Below the pieces are notes generated by a model. That model was given only the letters and a program-made list of their open reading frames with translations. It ran no database searches and had not been told where the DNA came from. From assembly GCA_902765625.1 (NCBI GenBank), contig CACXAO010000001.1, positions 1 to 64,000 of the forward strand: DNA of 64,000 nt. The letters run 5' to 3'. Position 1 is the stretch's first letter, and every line of letters begins with the position of its first letter. Both the position numbers and the translations under genes were made by a program. Source of the DNA: an uncultured Ruminococcus sp. (GTDB taxonomy: Bacteria > Bacillota > Clostridia > Oscillospirales > Acutalibacteraceae). Shown one piece after another: positions 25,497 to 33,919 of the stretch.

Positions 25497-25920
25497 GCGA
25501 AATTCGCTTTTCGAGCGTAACGGAGGTGCCCTTGCCGGGCTTTGAGCTGACGCGCACCTTGTCGCAGAAGCTCTGCATGACCGCGAAGCCCAAGCCTGCG
25601 CGTTCCTCGTCGGGAGCGGTGGTAAAGAGAGGCTCCATCGCCTGCTTTATGTCCTCGATTCCCACGCCCTTGTCGCGGATTTTCAGGATAACGCGCCTGT
25701 CCTCGGTAATTTTGCCGTTTATCGTGATCTCGCCGCCCTGTCTGCGGTAGCCGTGAACCACGCAGTTCGTTACCGCCTCCGAAACGGCGGTTTTGAGGTC
25801 GCTCAGCTCGCCGACGGTGGGGTCGAGCGGCGCGATAAACGCCGAAACCGCCGCTCTCGCGAACGCCTCGTTCTGACTTTTTGACGGAAAGCTCAGCTTC
25901 ATCTCGTTTAAGGTTTTCAT
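25486..25920 (-). CDS. spoIIAB: Anti-sigma F factor and serine kinase
   Basis: 144 residues, the GHKL kinase fold: an N-box (SEAVTNCVVHGY), D-x-G-x-G (RDKGVGI) and an ATP lid with G-L-G-F (AGLGFAVMQ). SpoIIAB binds sigma F and phosphorylates SpoIIAA. It overlaps spoIIAA by 4 nt and sigF by 11 nt, so the three are co-translated. All kinase signatures are intact. Confidence 0.96.
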   Translation of the reverse strand: MKTLNEMKLSFPSKSQNEAFARAAVSAFIAPLDPTVGELSDLKTAVSEAVTNCVVHGYRRQGGEITINGKITEDRRVILKIRDKGVGIEDIKQAMEPLFTTAPDEERAGLGFAVMQSFCDKVRVSSKPGKGTSVTLEKRISHVR

Positions 25921-26216
25921 CTCAGCACCCCCAGTCCTTCAATTCCCGACATCGCGAAGATACGGTACAGCCGCTCGGGCACGTTGACCACGCGCAGACT
26001 GCCGCCCATCAGCTTCATCGCGCGGTACCTGCCCATCACCAGGCCGACGCCCGAGGAGTCCATAAACCCAACGCCGCCGAAGTCGAGGCACAGCACCCTC
26101 GGCTTGAGCGACTGGGCGGTCGCGTCGACCCGCGTTCTTATTTTCGCCGCCGCGTCGTGGTCGATCTCGCCGTCGAGAAACGCGGTCAGCACGCCGTTTT
26201 CATATGTAGTTCGCAT
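25917..26216 (-). CDS. spoIIAA: Anti-anti-sigma factor (STAS domain)
   Basis: 99 residues of STAS fold with the phosphorylatable serine in FMDSSGVGL. Dephosphorylated SpoIIAA captures SpoIIAB and frees sigma F in the forespore. First gene of the operon, with AAAGGATG as ribosome site. Unexpectedly, a strong terminator lies only about 15 nt upstream, and no sigma-H-type promoter is visible between it and the start. Confidence 0.95.
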   Translation of the reverse strand: MRTTYENGVLTAFLDGEIDHDAAAKIRTRVDATAQSLKPRVLCLDFGGVGFMDSSGVGLVMGRYRAMKLMGGSLRVVNVPERLYRIFAMSGIEGLGVLR

Positions 26217-26231
26217 TTTTTACATCCTTTC

Positions 26232-26268
26232 AAAAAAAGCTCCATACCCATGATAATGAGTATGGAGC
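26232..26268 (-). terminator. Terminator immediately upstream of spoIIAA
   Basis: On the minus strand GCTCCATAC and GTATGGAGC form a perfect 9-bp stem followed by TTTTTTT. It closes the folC unit but sits in the leader of spoIIAA. Confidence 0.88.
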
Positions 26269-26301
26269 GTAAATTTTGTTTGTATTTGTCGGGCGAAAAA
26301 A

Positions 26302-27579
26302 TTATTTCAGAATGTACGGTCTGATCTCGCCCGCGAGGTAAAGCGAGCCGCAGATCAGCACAGCGCTGTCGGTGCCCTTTGCGAGAGCGTATGCCGCGTC
26401 AAAAGCGTCCCCGCGGCTGTCAAACGGCTGAACCGCCTTTGCGTGACTCTCGAATTTCCTTGCGAGGTCGTCGGGTGAGAGCGCACGGGGGTTGTCGATC
26501 GGCACGGTGAAAACGCGCTCAAAAACGCCGTCGAGCAGCGCAATGGAGCTGTCGATGTCCTTGTCCGCAAGCATTCCCATCACGCAGATGATCGGCGTGT
26601 CGGGCAAAAAGCGGTCGATCGCCGCCTTTAACGCTTCGATGCCGTTCGGGTTGTGAGCGCCGTCGAGCAAAACGACGGGGTCTTCCGAAAGCAGCTCGAG
26701 CCGCGCCGGATTAACGGCGTTTTTCATTCCCTCGGCAATGGAATCGTCGCTGATTTTAAGCAGACCGCGGCTTCTGACTGTCTCGATCGCCGCAAGCGCG
26801 GTTTTGGCGTTCTCGATCTGGTGGTCTCCGGCGAGCGGCAGGATGATTTCGCGGTTTTTGTAGATAAACCGGCTTCCACTGAGCGAGATATCCTTTACCT
26901 CAACCTCGATATCCTCGCTTTTCAGAAGCGGAATGCCGAGCTTCTTGGCGGTGCACTCGATCACGCGCATCGCGCGCGCGTCCTGCTTTGACGTGACTGC
27001 AATCGAGCTGGCTTTTAATATGCCGCATTTTTGTTCGGCGATAGCTTCTATCGTGTCGCCGAGAATAGCGGTGTGGTCAAGTCCGATTGTCGCGATGACC
27101 GAGCACAGCGGCGGCAGAATCACGTTTGTGCAGTCGAGCAGACCGCCCATGCCTACCTCGAGCACAACAACGTCGCACTTCGCCTCGGCGTGAATGTAAA
27201 ATTCGAGCGCGTTGACGTACTCAAATTCCGTGATGATGATTCCCTCGTCGCGCAGCTGATTGACGAGCGGCAGAGTCTTTTCGACCGCTTCTGTCAGCGT
27301 TTCTTCGGATACAGGCTCGTTGTTTATCTGTATCCTCTCGCGGAAATCCGTGATGTACGGCGAGATGAACAGTCCCGTCTTGTAGCCCTCCGCCCTGAGT
27401 ATCGCCGAGAGCATGGCGCAGGTGGAGCCTTTGCCGTTCGTGCCTGCAACGTGGATGTATCTGAGCTTGTCCTGCGGATTTCCCATCCGTCTCAGCAGCT
27501 CGCTGACGCGGTCGAGTCCCGGCCGTGAGCCGAAGCTCAGCAGCGAATGTATATTATCAAGCGCCTCACTGTATGTCAT
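26302..27579 (-). CDS. folC: Folylpolyglutamate synthase/dihydrofolate synthase
   Basis: 425 residues. Mur-ligase fold with the P-loop VAGTNGKGSTCAM, the downstream GLDHTAILG block and the C-terminal DGAHNPNG. The enzyme adds glutamates to folates and may also make dihydrofolate. A one-base TGATG overlap with rsmI fixes the ATG at 27579; a TTG one codon earlier is less likely. It is the third gene of a trmN6-rsmI-folC run and is closed by the terminator upstream of spoIIAA. Confidence 0.93.
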   Translation of the reverse strand: MTYSEALDNIHSLLSFGSRPGLDRVSELLRRMGNPQDKLRYIHVAGTNGKGSTCAMLSAILRAEGYKTGLFISPYITDFRERIQINNEPVSEETLTEAVEKTLPLVNQLRDEGIIITEFEYVNALEFYIHAEAKCDVVVLEVGMGGLLDCTNVILPPLCSVIATIGLDHTAILGDTIEAIAEQKCGILKASSIAVTSKQDARAMRVIECTAKKLGIPLLKSEDIEVEVKDISLSGSRFIYKNREIILPLAGDHQIENAKTALAAIETVRSRGLLKISDDSIAEGMKNAVNPARLELLSEDPVVLLDGAHNPNGIEALKAAIDRFLPDTPIICVMGMLADKDIDSSIALLDGVFERVFTVPIDNPRALSPDDLARKFESHAKAVQPFDSRGDAFDAAYALAKGTDSAVLICGSLYLAGEIRPYILK

Positions 27580-28403
27580 CAAATCAGCTCCCTGTAAATG
27601 TCGTTTTTCTTGAAGCCCGTCATAGCGGCGGCGTTTTTGGCAGCTTCCGTCGTCTTTTGACCGTCCGCGATCAGGCGTTTCGCAAGCTCTGCCGCGTCCT
27701 CAAGAGTGCAGCTTTCGGCGGCTTCATCCCCGCGCTTTCCCTCGAGAACAAGGACGATCTCGCCCTTTACGCTGCCGTCTGCGTAACGCGCGGCTGCCTC
27801 TGAGGTGGTGGTGCGGATTACCTCCTCGTGGATTTTCGTCAGCTCGCGCACAATGCTCAGCCTTCTCTCGCCGAACGAGGCGTAAAGGTCGCGCAGGGTA
27901 GAGGGCAGCTTGTGCGGCGCCTCGTAAAATATCATGGTGCGGCGCTCGTTTTGCAGGCTTTGCAGGTGCTCGCTGCGGCTCTTTTTGTTCACGCTGAGGA
28001 AGCCCTCAAAGCAGAACCTGCCCGTTTCAAGTCCCGACACCGCAAGCGCTGAGATGACCGCGCTGGGTCCGGGTATGACGACGGTTTTGATTCCTCGTTC
28101 CTCACAGAGCTTTATAAGATCCTCGCCGGGGTCGGATATGCACGGCATTCCCGCGTCGGTCACGATCGCGCAGCTTTCGCCCTGTTCGATCCTCGCGCAG
28201 ATTATCTCGCCGCGCTCGCGTTTGTTGTGCTCAAAATAGCTCACCATCGGCTTTTTGATTCCGAGGTGGTTGAGCAGCTTCAGGGTCACGCGCGTGTCCT
28301 CGGCTGCGATGAAGTCGACCTCCTCCAGGGTTTTGGCGGCTCTGGGCGAGAGGTCGCCGAGGTTGCCTATCGGCGTGCCGGTTACGTATAAAATTCCAGA
28401 CAT
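27579..28403 (-). CDS. rsmI: 16S rRNA (cytidine-1402 2'-O) methyltransferase
   Basis: 274 residues of the tetrapyrrole-methylase fold. The opening LYVTGTPIGNLGDLSPRA and the motif DAGMPCISDPGEDLI are diagnostic of RsmI (YraL), which ribose-methylates C1402 in the decoding centre. It lies 4 nt after trmN6 and overlaps folC by 1 nt. In Bacillus, the order holB-yaaT-yabA-trmN6-yazA-rsmI is similar; yabA and yazA are missing here. Confidence 0.94.
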   Translation of the reverse strand: MSGILYVTGTPIGNLGDLSPRAAKTLEEVDFIAAEDTRVTLKLLNHLGIKKPMVSYFEHNKRERGEIICARIEQGESCAIVTDAGMPCISDPGEDLIKLCEERGIKTVVIPGPSAVISALAVSGLETGRFCFEGFLSVNKKSRSEHLQSLQNERRTMIFYEAPHKLPSTLRDLYASFGERRLSIVRELTKIHEEVIRTTTSEAAARYADGSVKGEIVLVLEGKRGDEAAESCTLEDAAELAKRLIADGQKTTEAAKNAAAMTGFKKNDIYRELI

Positions 28404-28407
28404 GTGT

Positions 28408-29145
28408 TTACTCCAGATGATTCGTTTTGTAGTCTCCGTAAATTTGCAGCATCTCCTGCGAGAAGCCGCCGCCTTCGTCCTCGATAAACAGCGTGGGCAG
28501 GACGTTGAGGAACCCTCGGTTGCCGCCCTTTCTGCCCTCGAGCAAAAACAGCTTGGGCGCCTTTGATTTGCGCTGCTGAACGAGCCGCAGCACCTTTGGT
28601 TCGATCGAGAATCTGCGCATTGCTTCCATCACGTCGGCAAGCCGCTCGGGTCGCTGACAAACGCAGAACCTGCCGCCGAACTGCAAAAGGTGCGACGCGC
28701 TTTCGCAGATATCCTCAAGGGTGCACTCGGTTTCGTGGCGCGCGATAAGCTTGGAGCTTTCGGGGTTTTTGATTCCGCTGCCGCCGAGCTTGTACGGAGG
28801 ATTGCAGGCGACGAGGTCGTAATAGCCGAACGGGAGAACGCCTTTAAGCTCCTTGAGGTCGGCGTTGTGCACCGTCAGCTGACTCAGGCTGTTGTGATTT
28901 ACGCTGTCGCGCGCGAGGGAGCAGGCGTTTTCCTGAATCTCGACCGCGGCGATTTCGAGCTGCCTGTTCTCTCTCAGCCACAAAAGCGGAATTGTGCCGC
29001 AGCCTGTGCCGAGGTCAACGCACTTCTTTTTGCCCTTTGGCTGCGAGAAGTTCGCGAGTAAGATTGTGTCGGTTGAAAAGCGGTAGCTGTCCGACACGTA
29101 TATTTCCAAGCCGCCGCCGAGCGGCTCGAGGTGGATGTTGTTCAT
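28408..29145 (-). CDS. tRNA1(Val) A37 N6-methyltransferase-like protein
   Basis: 245 residues, a class I SAM methyltransferase with the SAM loop DLGTGCGTIPL and the N6-adenine motif NPPYK. The family (TrmN6/YfiC) methylates A37 of tRNA-Val in E. coli; Gram-positive homologues sit beside rsmI as here. Start at 29145 behind AGGAAAAGC. It lies downstream of a ferredoxin gene that ends in a terminator, so it probably has its own promoter or low read-through. Confidence 0.88.
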   Translation of the reverse strand: MNNIHLEPLGGGLEIYVSDSYRFSTDTILLANFSQPKGKKKCVDLGTGCGTIPLLWLRENRQLEIAAVEIQENACSLARDSVNHNSLSQLTVHNADLKELKGVLPFGYYDLVACNPPYKLGGSGIKNPESSKLIARHETECTLEDICESASHLLQFGGRFCVCQRPERLADVMEAMRRFSIEPKVLRLVQQRKSKAPKLFLLEGRKGGNRGFLNVLPTLFIEDEGGGFSQEMLQIYGDYKTNHLE

Positions 29146-29160
29146 AGCTTTTCCTCTGAC

Positions 29161-29194
29161 AAAAGAACAGCGGCAAGGATAAAAACCCTTGCCG
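29161..29194 (-). terminator. Terminator of the ferredoxin gene
   Basis: CGGCAAGG pairs with CCTTGCCG, followed on the minus strand by CTGTTCTTTTG. Confidence 0.78.
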
Positions 29195-29222
29195 CCGATG
29201 ATTCAATTTCAGCTGCCCGAAA

Positions 29223-29454
<232 letters not shown>

Positions 29455-29543
29455 GAGGTGCGGCAAAATTTTATGTTTTGAACAGATATTTTTCATCAAA
29501 TTTGGCGAAAAACTTTAGTTAGCAACAGCTTTCACAAGCGGAG

Positions 29544-30410
29544 TTACTCCAATCCGTTCAGTTTTTCCAATTCCTTCTTGTCGACCTTGATAAAGCCGTC
29601 CTTGATAAGCTTGCACTGCCTTACCTTAAAGCTTTTAGGCGCGACGTCGTCGGGCGTGTTGTCGAGCTTCACCTTTAGGGTGCGCGCGATAAGGTTGTTC
29701 TCAACCACAATGCCCTTGCCCTCGGGAGTGTTGACCACAGCGCCTACCTTCGGGGTGTGACGAAGGAGGTCGGTGTACGCCTCCTGCTCGTACTTGAGGC
29801 AGCACATCAGTCTGCCGCAGGTGCCCGAAATCTTGATGGGCGAGAGCGAAAGACCCTGTTCCTTAGCCATTTTGATTGAAACGGGCTGGAACTCGCCCAT
29901 AAAGCGGCTGCAGCAGAACGGTCTGCCGCAGATGCCCAGACCGCCGAGCATCTTAGCCTCGTCGCGCACGCCTATCTGGCGCAGCTCGATTCTTGTGCGG
30001 AAAACCGACGCGAGATCCTTGACCAGCGCGCGGAAGTCGACTCTGCCGTCGGCTGTAAAGTAGAAAATGATCTTGCTGTTGTCGAAGGTGTACTCAACGT
30101 TGACGAGCTTCATAACGAGCTTGTGCTTCGCGATTTTTTCCTCGCAGATCTTATGCGCCGATTTTTCCTTGCGGCGGTTCTCCTCAACGCGGCGCAGATC
30201 GTCCTTTGTGGCAATGCGCACCAGCGGCTTGAGCGGATGGTTGAGCTCTTTTTCTTCGATTTCCTTGTTGGGCATCGCCACCTCGCCGCACTCAAGACCT
30301 CGGGCGGTTTCGACGATTACCTTATCTCCTGTGGAGAGCTTGTTGTTGAGCGGGTCAAAGTAATATACCTTGCCCACCTCCTTGAAGCGTACTCCGATTA
30401 CCTCTGCCAT
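29544..30410 (-). CDS. ricT: PSP1-domain protein RicT (YaaT)
   Basis: 288 residues from ATG at 30410, behind AGGAGGATAAT; an earlier in-frame start at 30434 lies inside holB. The PSP1 C-terminal domain is present, with the conserved cysteines in GGLGICGRPFCCS and SGTCGRLMCCLKYEQ. RicT forms the RicAFT complex that guides RNase Y processing and supports sporulation in Bacillus. Its start overlaps the holB stop by 13 nt. It is the last gene of the metallophosphoesterase-holB-ricT operon. Confidence 0.92.
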   Translation of the reverse strand: MAEVIGVRFKEVGKVYYFDPLNNKLSTGDKVIVETARGLECGEVAMPNKEIEEKELNHPLKPLVRIATKDDLRRVEENRRKEKSAHKICEEKIAKHKLVMKLVNVEYTFDNSKIIFYFTADGRVDFRALVKDLASVFRTRIELRQIGVRDEAKMLGGLGICGRPFCCSRFMGEFQPVSIKMAKEQGLSLSPIKISGTCGRLMCCLKYEQEAYTDLLRHTPKVGAVVNTPEGKGIVVENNLIARTLKVKLDNTPDDVAPKSFKVRQCKLIKDGFIKVDKKELEKLNGLE

Positions 30411-31267
30411 ATTATCCTCCTGTATTCTCCGCACAGCCAGGTTGTGAGGAGGGTGATGTTGCTGTTTTGTTTGAGTCTGTAGTCGCAGCTGCCGTTAAGC
30501 TCGATCAGCTCAATTATTTTTTTTCGCGTAAGCTTTGAAGCAAGCCTGCGCGCAAGCTCGGGGTCGCTGTCCGCGTTTCCTCCCGAGAGTGTGACGAGAG
30601 CGTCGCGCAGATGATTTTTGACCGCGAGCAAAATTCCCGCCTGCTGCGTTTTGTCGGTCATCGCCGTCAGCGCGAGCAGCAGGTCGTACTCCCGAGGCGA
30701 GAGCATAGCGGTGACGATCGCCTTGGCGCTTTCTCTCGCTTCGTCGCTCACCGCTTCCTCGCCGCCTGCGCGGATCACCGTGCAGCGCGAGCGGATGGTG
30801 GGCAGCAGCGCGTTGACGTTTTTGACGAGCAGAAAGAAGTAAATCTGCTGCGGCGGTTCCTCAAGCAGCTTGAGAAAGGCGTTTTGCGTTACCTCCTGCA
30901 GCCGCTTGTCGCATTCTTTAAAAATATATACCTTCGCGCGTGCGTCGTTTGGCCTAACCTGAGCGTCAACGGCGAGCGCGCGCATTTGGTCGATTGAATA
31001 TTTGCCCGACTTGCTCTTCGAATCGGGCTTGAGATAGCTTATGTCGGCGTGGGCGTTTGCAAGCGCGTTTTTGCACTGCCTGCACTCTCCGCAGGGCCTG
31101 TCGCCGCTCTCGCAGACGGCGTATGCCGAGAGAAGCGCGGCGAGGTTTTGCGCCTGTTCGTCCGACTTGCTTTCGATTATTACGGCGTGCGGCAGCCTGC
31201 CCGACTGAGCAAGACGGCTGATTTGTCCGCGCGTGTCCGTATCAAAGCTGAATCCGCAGAAATTCAC
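30398..31267 (-). CDS. holB: DNA polymerase III delta-prime subunit
   Basis: 289 residues from GTG at 31267 (AGAGAGG upstream). The zinc-binding cysteines occur in CESGDRPCGECRQCK, and the sensor-like block EEPPQQIYFFLLV and SRC (TIRSRC) match clamp-loader delta-prime. Walker motifs are degenerate, as in delta-prime. It works in the clamp-loader complex that loads the beta clamp. The in-frame ORF extends further upstream, but that stretch overlaps the preceding gene and is not coding in this frame. Confidence 0.92.
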   Translation of the reverse strand: MNFCGFSFDTDTRGQISRLAQSGRLPHAVIIESKSDEQAQNLAALLSAYAVCESGDRPCGECRQCKNALANAHADISYLKPDSKSKSGKYSIDQMRALAVDAQVRPNDARAKVYIFKECDKRLQEVTQNAFLKLLEEPPQQIYFFLLVKNVNALLPTIRSRCTVIRAGGEEAVSDEARESAKAIVTAMLSPREYDLLLALTAMTDKTQQAGILLAVKNHLRDALVTLSGGNADSDPELARRLASKLTRKKIIELIELNGSCDYRLKQNSNITLLTTWLCGEYRRIIWQR

Positions 31268-31269
31268 GG

Positions 31270-31749
31270 TTATACCTCTCTGTCGAGTCTGACGATGTTG
31301 GTTACAACGTCGCCCTTGTCGATGATGTCGATGTAGCCGTAGGACGCGCCGTAGCCGTGGCACGAGCCGGGATTCATTATGTATAAGCCGTCCTCGTATT
31401 CGTTCATGGCGCAGTGGGTGTGACCGAAGCAGACGATGTCCGCGTGGTTTTCGCGCGCGGCGCAAACGAGGTTGTACGGCGTGAATTTTACCTGATAAAG
31501 ATGTCCGTGTGTGACGAAGATGTTTTTGCCGCCGACCTCAACGCACTGAACGTCGGGGTATTTTGCGCCCCAGTCGCAGTTGCCGCGGACGGCGATGATT
31601 TTTTTGTCGGGGTATTTTTCGATAAGCGTGTCGATCTGAGCCTTGCCGTCGCCGCAGTGGATTATCACCTCGGCATTCGGCTGCGCGTCGATCGCCCTCA
31701 GCATGGAGCTGAAGTCGCCGTGGGTATCGGAAAGTACTAAAATACGCAT
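31270..31749 (-). CDS. YfcE/MJ0936-family metallophosphoesterase
   Basis: 159 residues. Metal-binding motifs are visible: LSDTHGD (DxH), HCGDGK (GDxx), AVRGNCD (GNHD variant GNCD), VTHGHLY (H) and GHTH. The family hydrolyses phosphodiesters with two metals; the natural substrate is unknown. It stops 2 nt before holB and starts back-to-back with a small three-gene plus-strand unit 54 bp away. A TATACT element lies about 30 nt upstream on the minus strand. Confidence 0.88.
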   Translation of the reverse strand: MRILVLSDTHGDFSSMLRAIDAQPNAEVIIHCGDGKAQIDTLIEKYPDKKIIAVRGNCDWGAKYPDVQCVEVGGKNIFVTHGHLYQVKFTPYNLVCAARENHADIVCFGHTHCAMNEYEDGLYIMNPGSCHGYGASYGYIDIIDKGDVVTNIVRLDREV

Positions 31750-31803
31750 AAAAACTCCGTTCTAAAATGAAACCTCGCGCATAGTATATGGTGAGGTGGT
31801 TTT

Positions 31804-32031
31804 ATGTCCGATAAAATGAACGAGCTGATGGCGCAGCTCTCTGAAAAGCTTAATATGTCGCCCGAGAAGGTTCAGTCGGCCGCCGAGAAAGGCGACGTCG
31901 ACAGCCTGCTGCAAAACTCCGACTGCGACAACGCGCAGGTGAGGGAGATCCTCTCGGATCCCGAAAAGCAGCGGCAAATCCTGAACAGTCCGCAGGCTCA
32001 GGCGATAATGAAGCTTCTGAATAAAAAGTAA
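31804..32031 (+). CDS. Small hypothetical protein, first of a trio
   Basis: 75 residues, acidic, helical, opening MSDKMNELMAQLSEKLNM and ending KLLNKK. No signal peptide. It is 12 nt upstream of a second small gene of similar helix style, so a three-gene unit (with the next two) is likely. A strong ribosome site (GGTGAGGTGG) precedes it. I do not recognise a family; the style resembles small conserved Oscillospiraceae proteins. Confidence 0.7.
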   Translation: MSDKMNELMAQLSEKLNMSPEKVQSAAEKGDVDSLLQNSDCDNAQVREILSDPEKQRQILNSPQAQAIMKLLNKK

Positions 32032-32043
32032 GGGGTAGGTCGT

Positions 32044-32361
32044 ATGTCTGAAATGCAGGACGCGCTCAATCAAATACTGAGCAATCCCGAGGCGATGAAG
32101 CAGGTTCAGAGTCTCGGCGAGCAGCTCGGACTGAACAAACCTGCGCCTAAGCCCGAGCCTAAAAATGAAATGCTCGGCGCGATGCAGTCGCTTGCGCCGC
32201 TTATGAGCAGCTATTCAGCCGACGACGAGGTCAGCCGTCTGCTCAACGCTTTGCGGCCGTTTCTCGGTGAGGAAAAGCTCAGAAGGCTCGATCAGGCGCA
32301 GCGGCTGATGAAGCTGATAAAGGTTATTCCGCTATTAAAGGACAGCGGATTATTTCTCTGA
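32044..32361 (+). CDS. Small hypothetical protein, second of a trio
   Basis: 105 residues. N-terminus (SEMQDALNQILSNPEAMKQ) resembles the first gene's content, suggesting a loose paralogue. A proline/lysine break (PAPKPEPK) separates it from a C-terminal helical half (LRRLDQAQRLMKLIKVI). Sits 12 nt after its neighbour and 12 nt before the next. No function assigned. Confidence 0.68.
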   Translation: MSEMQDALNQILSNPEAMKQVQSLGEQLGLNKPAPKPEPKNEMLGAMQSLAPLMSSYSADDEVSRLLNALRPFLGEEKLRRLDQAQRLMKLIKVIPLLKDSGLFL

Positions 32362-32373
32362 CGGAGGTGGGGT

Positions 32374-32661
32374 ATGGCAAGCTTTGAGGAAGAAGCTCTC
32401 GCCCGTGCAAGGCAGATGAAGCGGCAGCAGGAACGCCGGCCGCCGCCTGTGCAGTCCGAGCCTGAACCAGAACCTCCGCGTGAGGAACCAAAGCCCGAGC
32501 CAAAGCCCAAGCCTAAGCCCGTGCCCAAAAATCAGGGCGGCGTGCTTGAGCTGTTCTTCCGCGACAGGGAGCGCAGCCTGCTGATGACGCTGCTGCTTTT
32601 GCTGATGGATGAAAACAGCGACCCCGGGCTGCTGCTCGCGCTTGTATATATGCTCTTGTGA
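32374..32661 (+). CDS. Small hypothetical protein with Pro-rich middle and hydrophobic tail
   Basis: 95 residues. A charged helix (EEEALARARQMKRQQER) leads into a Pro/Glu/Lys spacer of repeated PKPEPK units, then a very hydrophobic C-terminus (LLMTLLLLLMDENSD and LLLALVYMLL) that may be a membrane or protein-binding helix. It closes the trio and its stop is flush against convergent proA. Function unknown. Confidence 0.68.
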   Translation: MASFEEEALARARQMKRQQERRPPPVQSEPEPEPPREEPKPEPKPKPKPVPKNQGGVLELFFRDRERSLLMTLLLLLMDENSDPGLLLALVYMLL

Positions 32662-33906
32662 TCAGCGGATCTGACCGCTGCCCTTGATGATGAACTTCAT
32701 GCTGGTGAGCTCGTTGAGACCCATGGGACCTCTCGCGTGGAGCTTCTGGGTCGAAATGCCGATTTCCGCGCCGAGACCGAACTCTCCGCCGTCGGTAAAG
32801 CGCGTCGAGGCGTTAACGTAAACAGCGGCGGAATCAACGCAGGCGGTGAACTTCTCTGCCGCGGCGTAGTCGCTTGTTACGATGCTCTCGCTGTGGCCTG
32901 TGCTGTAGGCTGCGATGTGCTCAATCGCCGCGTCGAGGCTGTCTACGACCTTGACCGCGAGAATATAGTCGAGGAACTCCCTCGCGTAATCGTCCTCGGT
33001 GGCGGCAATCACGCTGTCGCCGAGGATCTCTCTTGTCTTTTCGCAGCCGCGGATCTCAACGTTCTTTGTGTCGAGAGCGGCTTTGATCTCGGGCAGAGCC
33101 TTTTCTGCGATATCCTTGTGAACGAGCACGGTCTCGATAGCGTTGCAGACGGAGGGACGGGAGGTCTTGGCGTTGAAAACGATGTTCTTTGCCATTTCAA
33201 CGTCGGCGGAAGCGTCAACGTAAACGTGGCAGTTGCCGACGCCCGTTTCGATAACGGGAACCTTTGCGTTGGCAACGACGCTCTTGATCAGACCTGCGCC
33301 GCCGCGGGGAATAAGCACGTCGAGGTAGTCTGTGAGCTGCATAAGCTCTGTTGCGCTCTGACGGGTGGTGTCCTGAACGAGCGCGATGCAGTCCTCGGGG
33401 AAGCCGACAGACTTGATCGCGGCGCGCATCGTGTCCATGATAGCGCGGTTTGAGTTGATGGCTTCCTTGCCGCCGCGCAGGATAACCGCGCTGCCTGCCT
33501 TGAGGCAAAGAGCAGCCGCGTCGGAGGTAACGTTGGGACGAGCCTCGTAGATGATGCCGATAACGCCCATGGGAACGGATACCTTTTCGATTTTAAGACC
33601 GTTCTTGAGGGTTCTGCCGTCGAGCACCTTGCCGATCGGGTCGGGGAGAGCCGCAACCTCGGCAACGCCTGTCGCCATGCCTTCGATCCTGCCCTCGTCA
33701 AGTCTGAGACGGTCGAGGAGAGATTCGGTAAGACCGGCAGCCTTGCCGTTTTCGATGTCTATGTCGTTAGCCGCGATGATAGCGGCGGAGTTTTCGCGGA
33801 GAGCCTTTGCAATCGCGAGCAGAGCCTCGTCCTTGCGCGAGCCTGCGTTCATGAGAAAGCGTGACGATTTTTTTGCCGCCGCGCCCATAATTTCGAGTTG
33901 GGTCAT
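32662..33906 (-). CDS. proA: Gamma-glutamyl phosphate reductase
   Basis: 414 residues, ALDH-fold. The catalytic cysteine is in TSRPSVCNAIE, and the opening LEIMGAAAKKSSRFLM and the block GVIGIIYEARPNVT are typical. It reduces gamma-glutamyl phosphate to glutamate semialdehyde in proline synthesis. It is 13 nt downstream of proB in a two-gene operon. proC is not in this window. Confidence 0.97.
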   Translation of the reverse strand: MTQLEIMGAAAKKSSRFLMNAGSRKDEALLAIAKALRENSAAIIAANDIDIENGKAAGLTESLLDRLRLDEGRIEGMATGVAEVAALPDPIGKVLDGRTLKNGLKIEKVSVPMGVIGIIYEARPNVTSDAAALCLKAGSAVILRGGKEAINSNRAIMDTMRAAIKSVGFPEDCIALVQDTTRQSATELMQLTDYLDVLIPRGGAGLIKSVVANAKVPVIETGVGNCHVYVDASADVEMAKNIVFNAKTSRPSVCNAIETVLVHKDIAEKALPEIKAALDTKNVEIRGCEKTREILGDSVIAATEDDYAREFLDYILAVKVVDSLDAAIEHIAAYSTGHSESIVTSDYAAAEKFTACVDSAAVYVNASTRFTDGGEFGLGAEIGISTQKLHARGPMGLNELTSMKFIIKGSGQIR

Positions 33907-33919
33907 GGTTAGTCCTCCT

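Noticed and set aside
30398..31465. Longer N-terminus for holB reaching 31465
   Set aside because: The extra 66 codons overlap the metallophosphoesterase gene and read as Arg/His-rich shadow; GTG 31267 has a ribosome site.
31780..31788. CATA-N3-TA as a sigma-K promoter
   Set aside because: No matching -35 at the right spacing; kept only as a remark.
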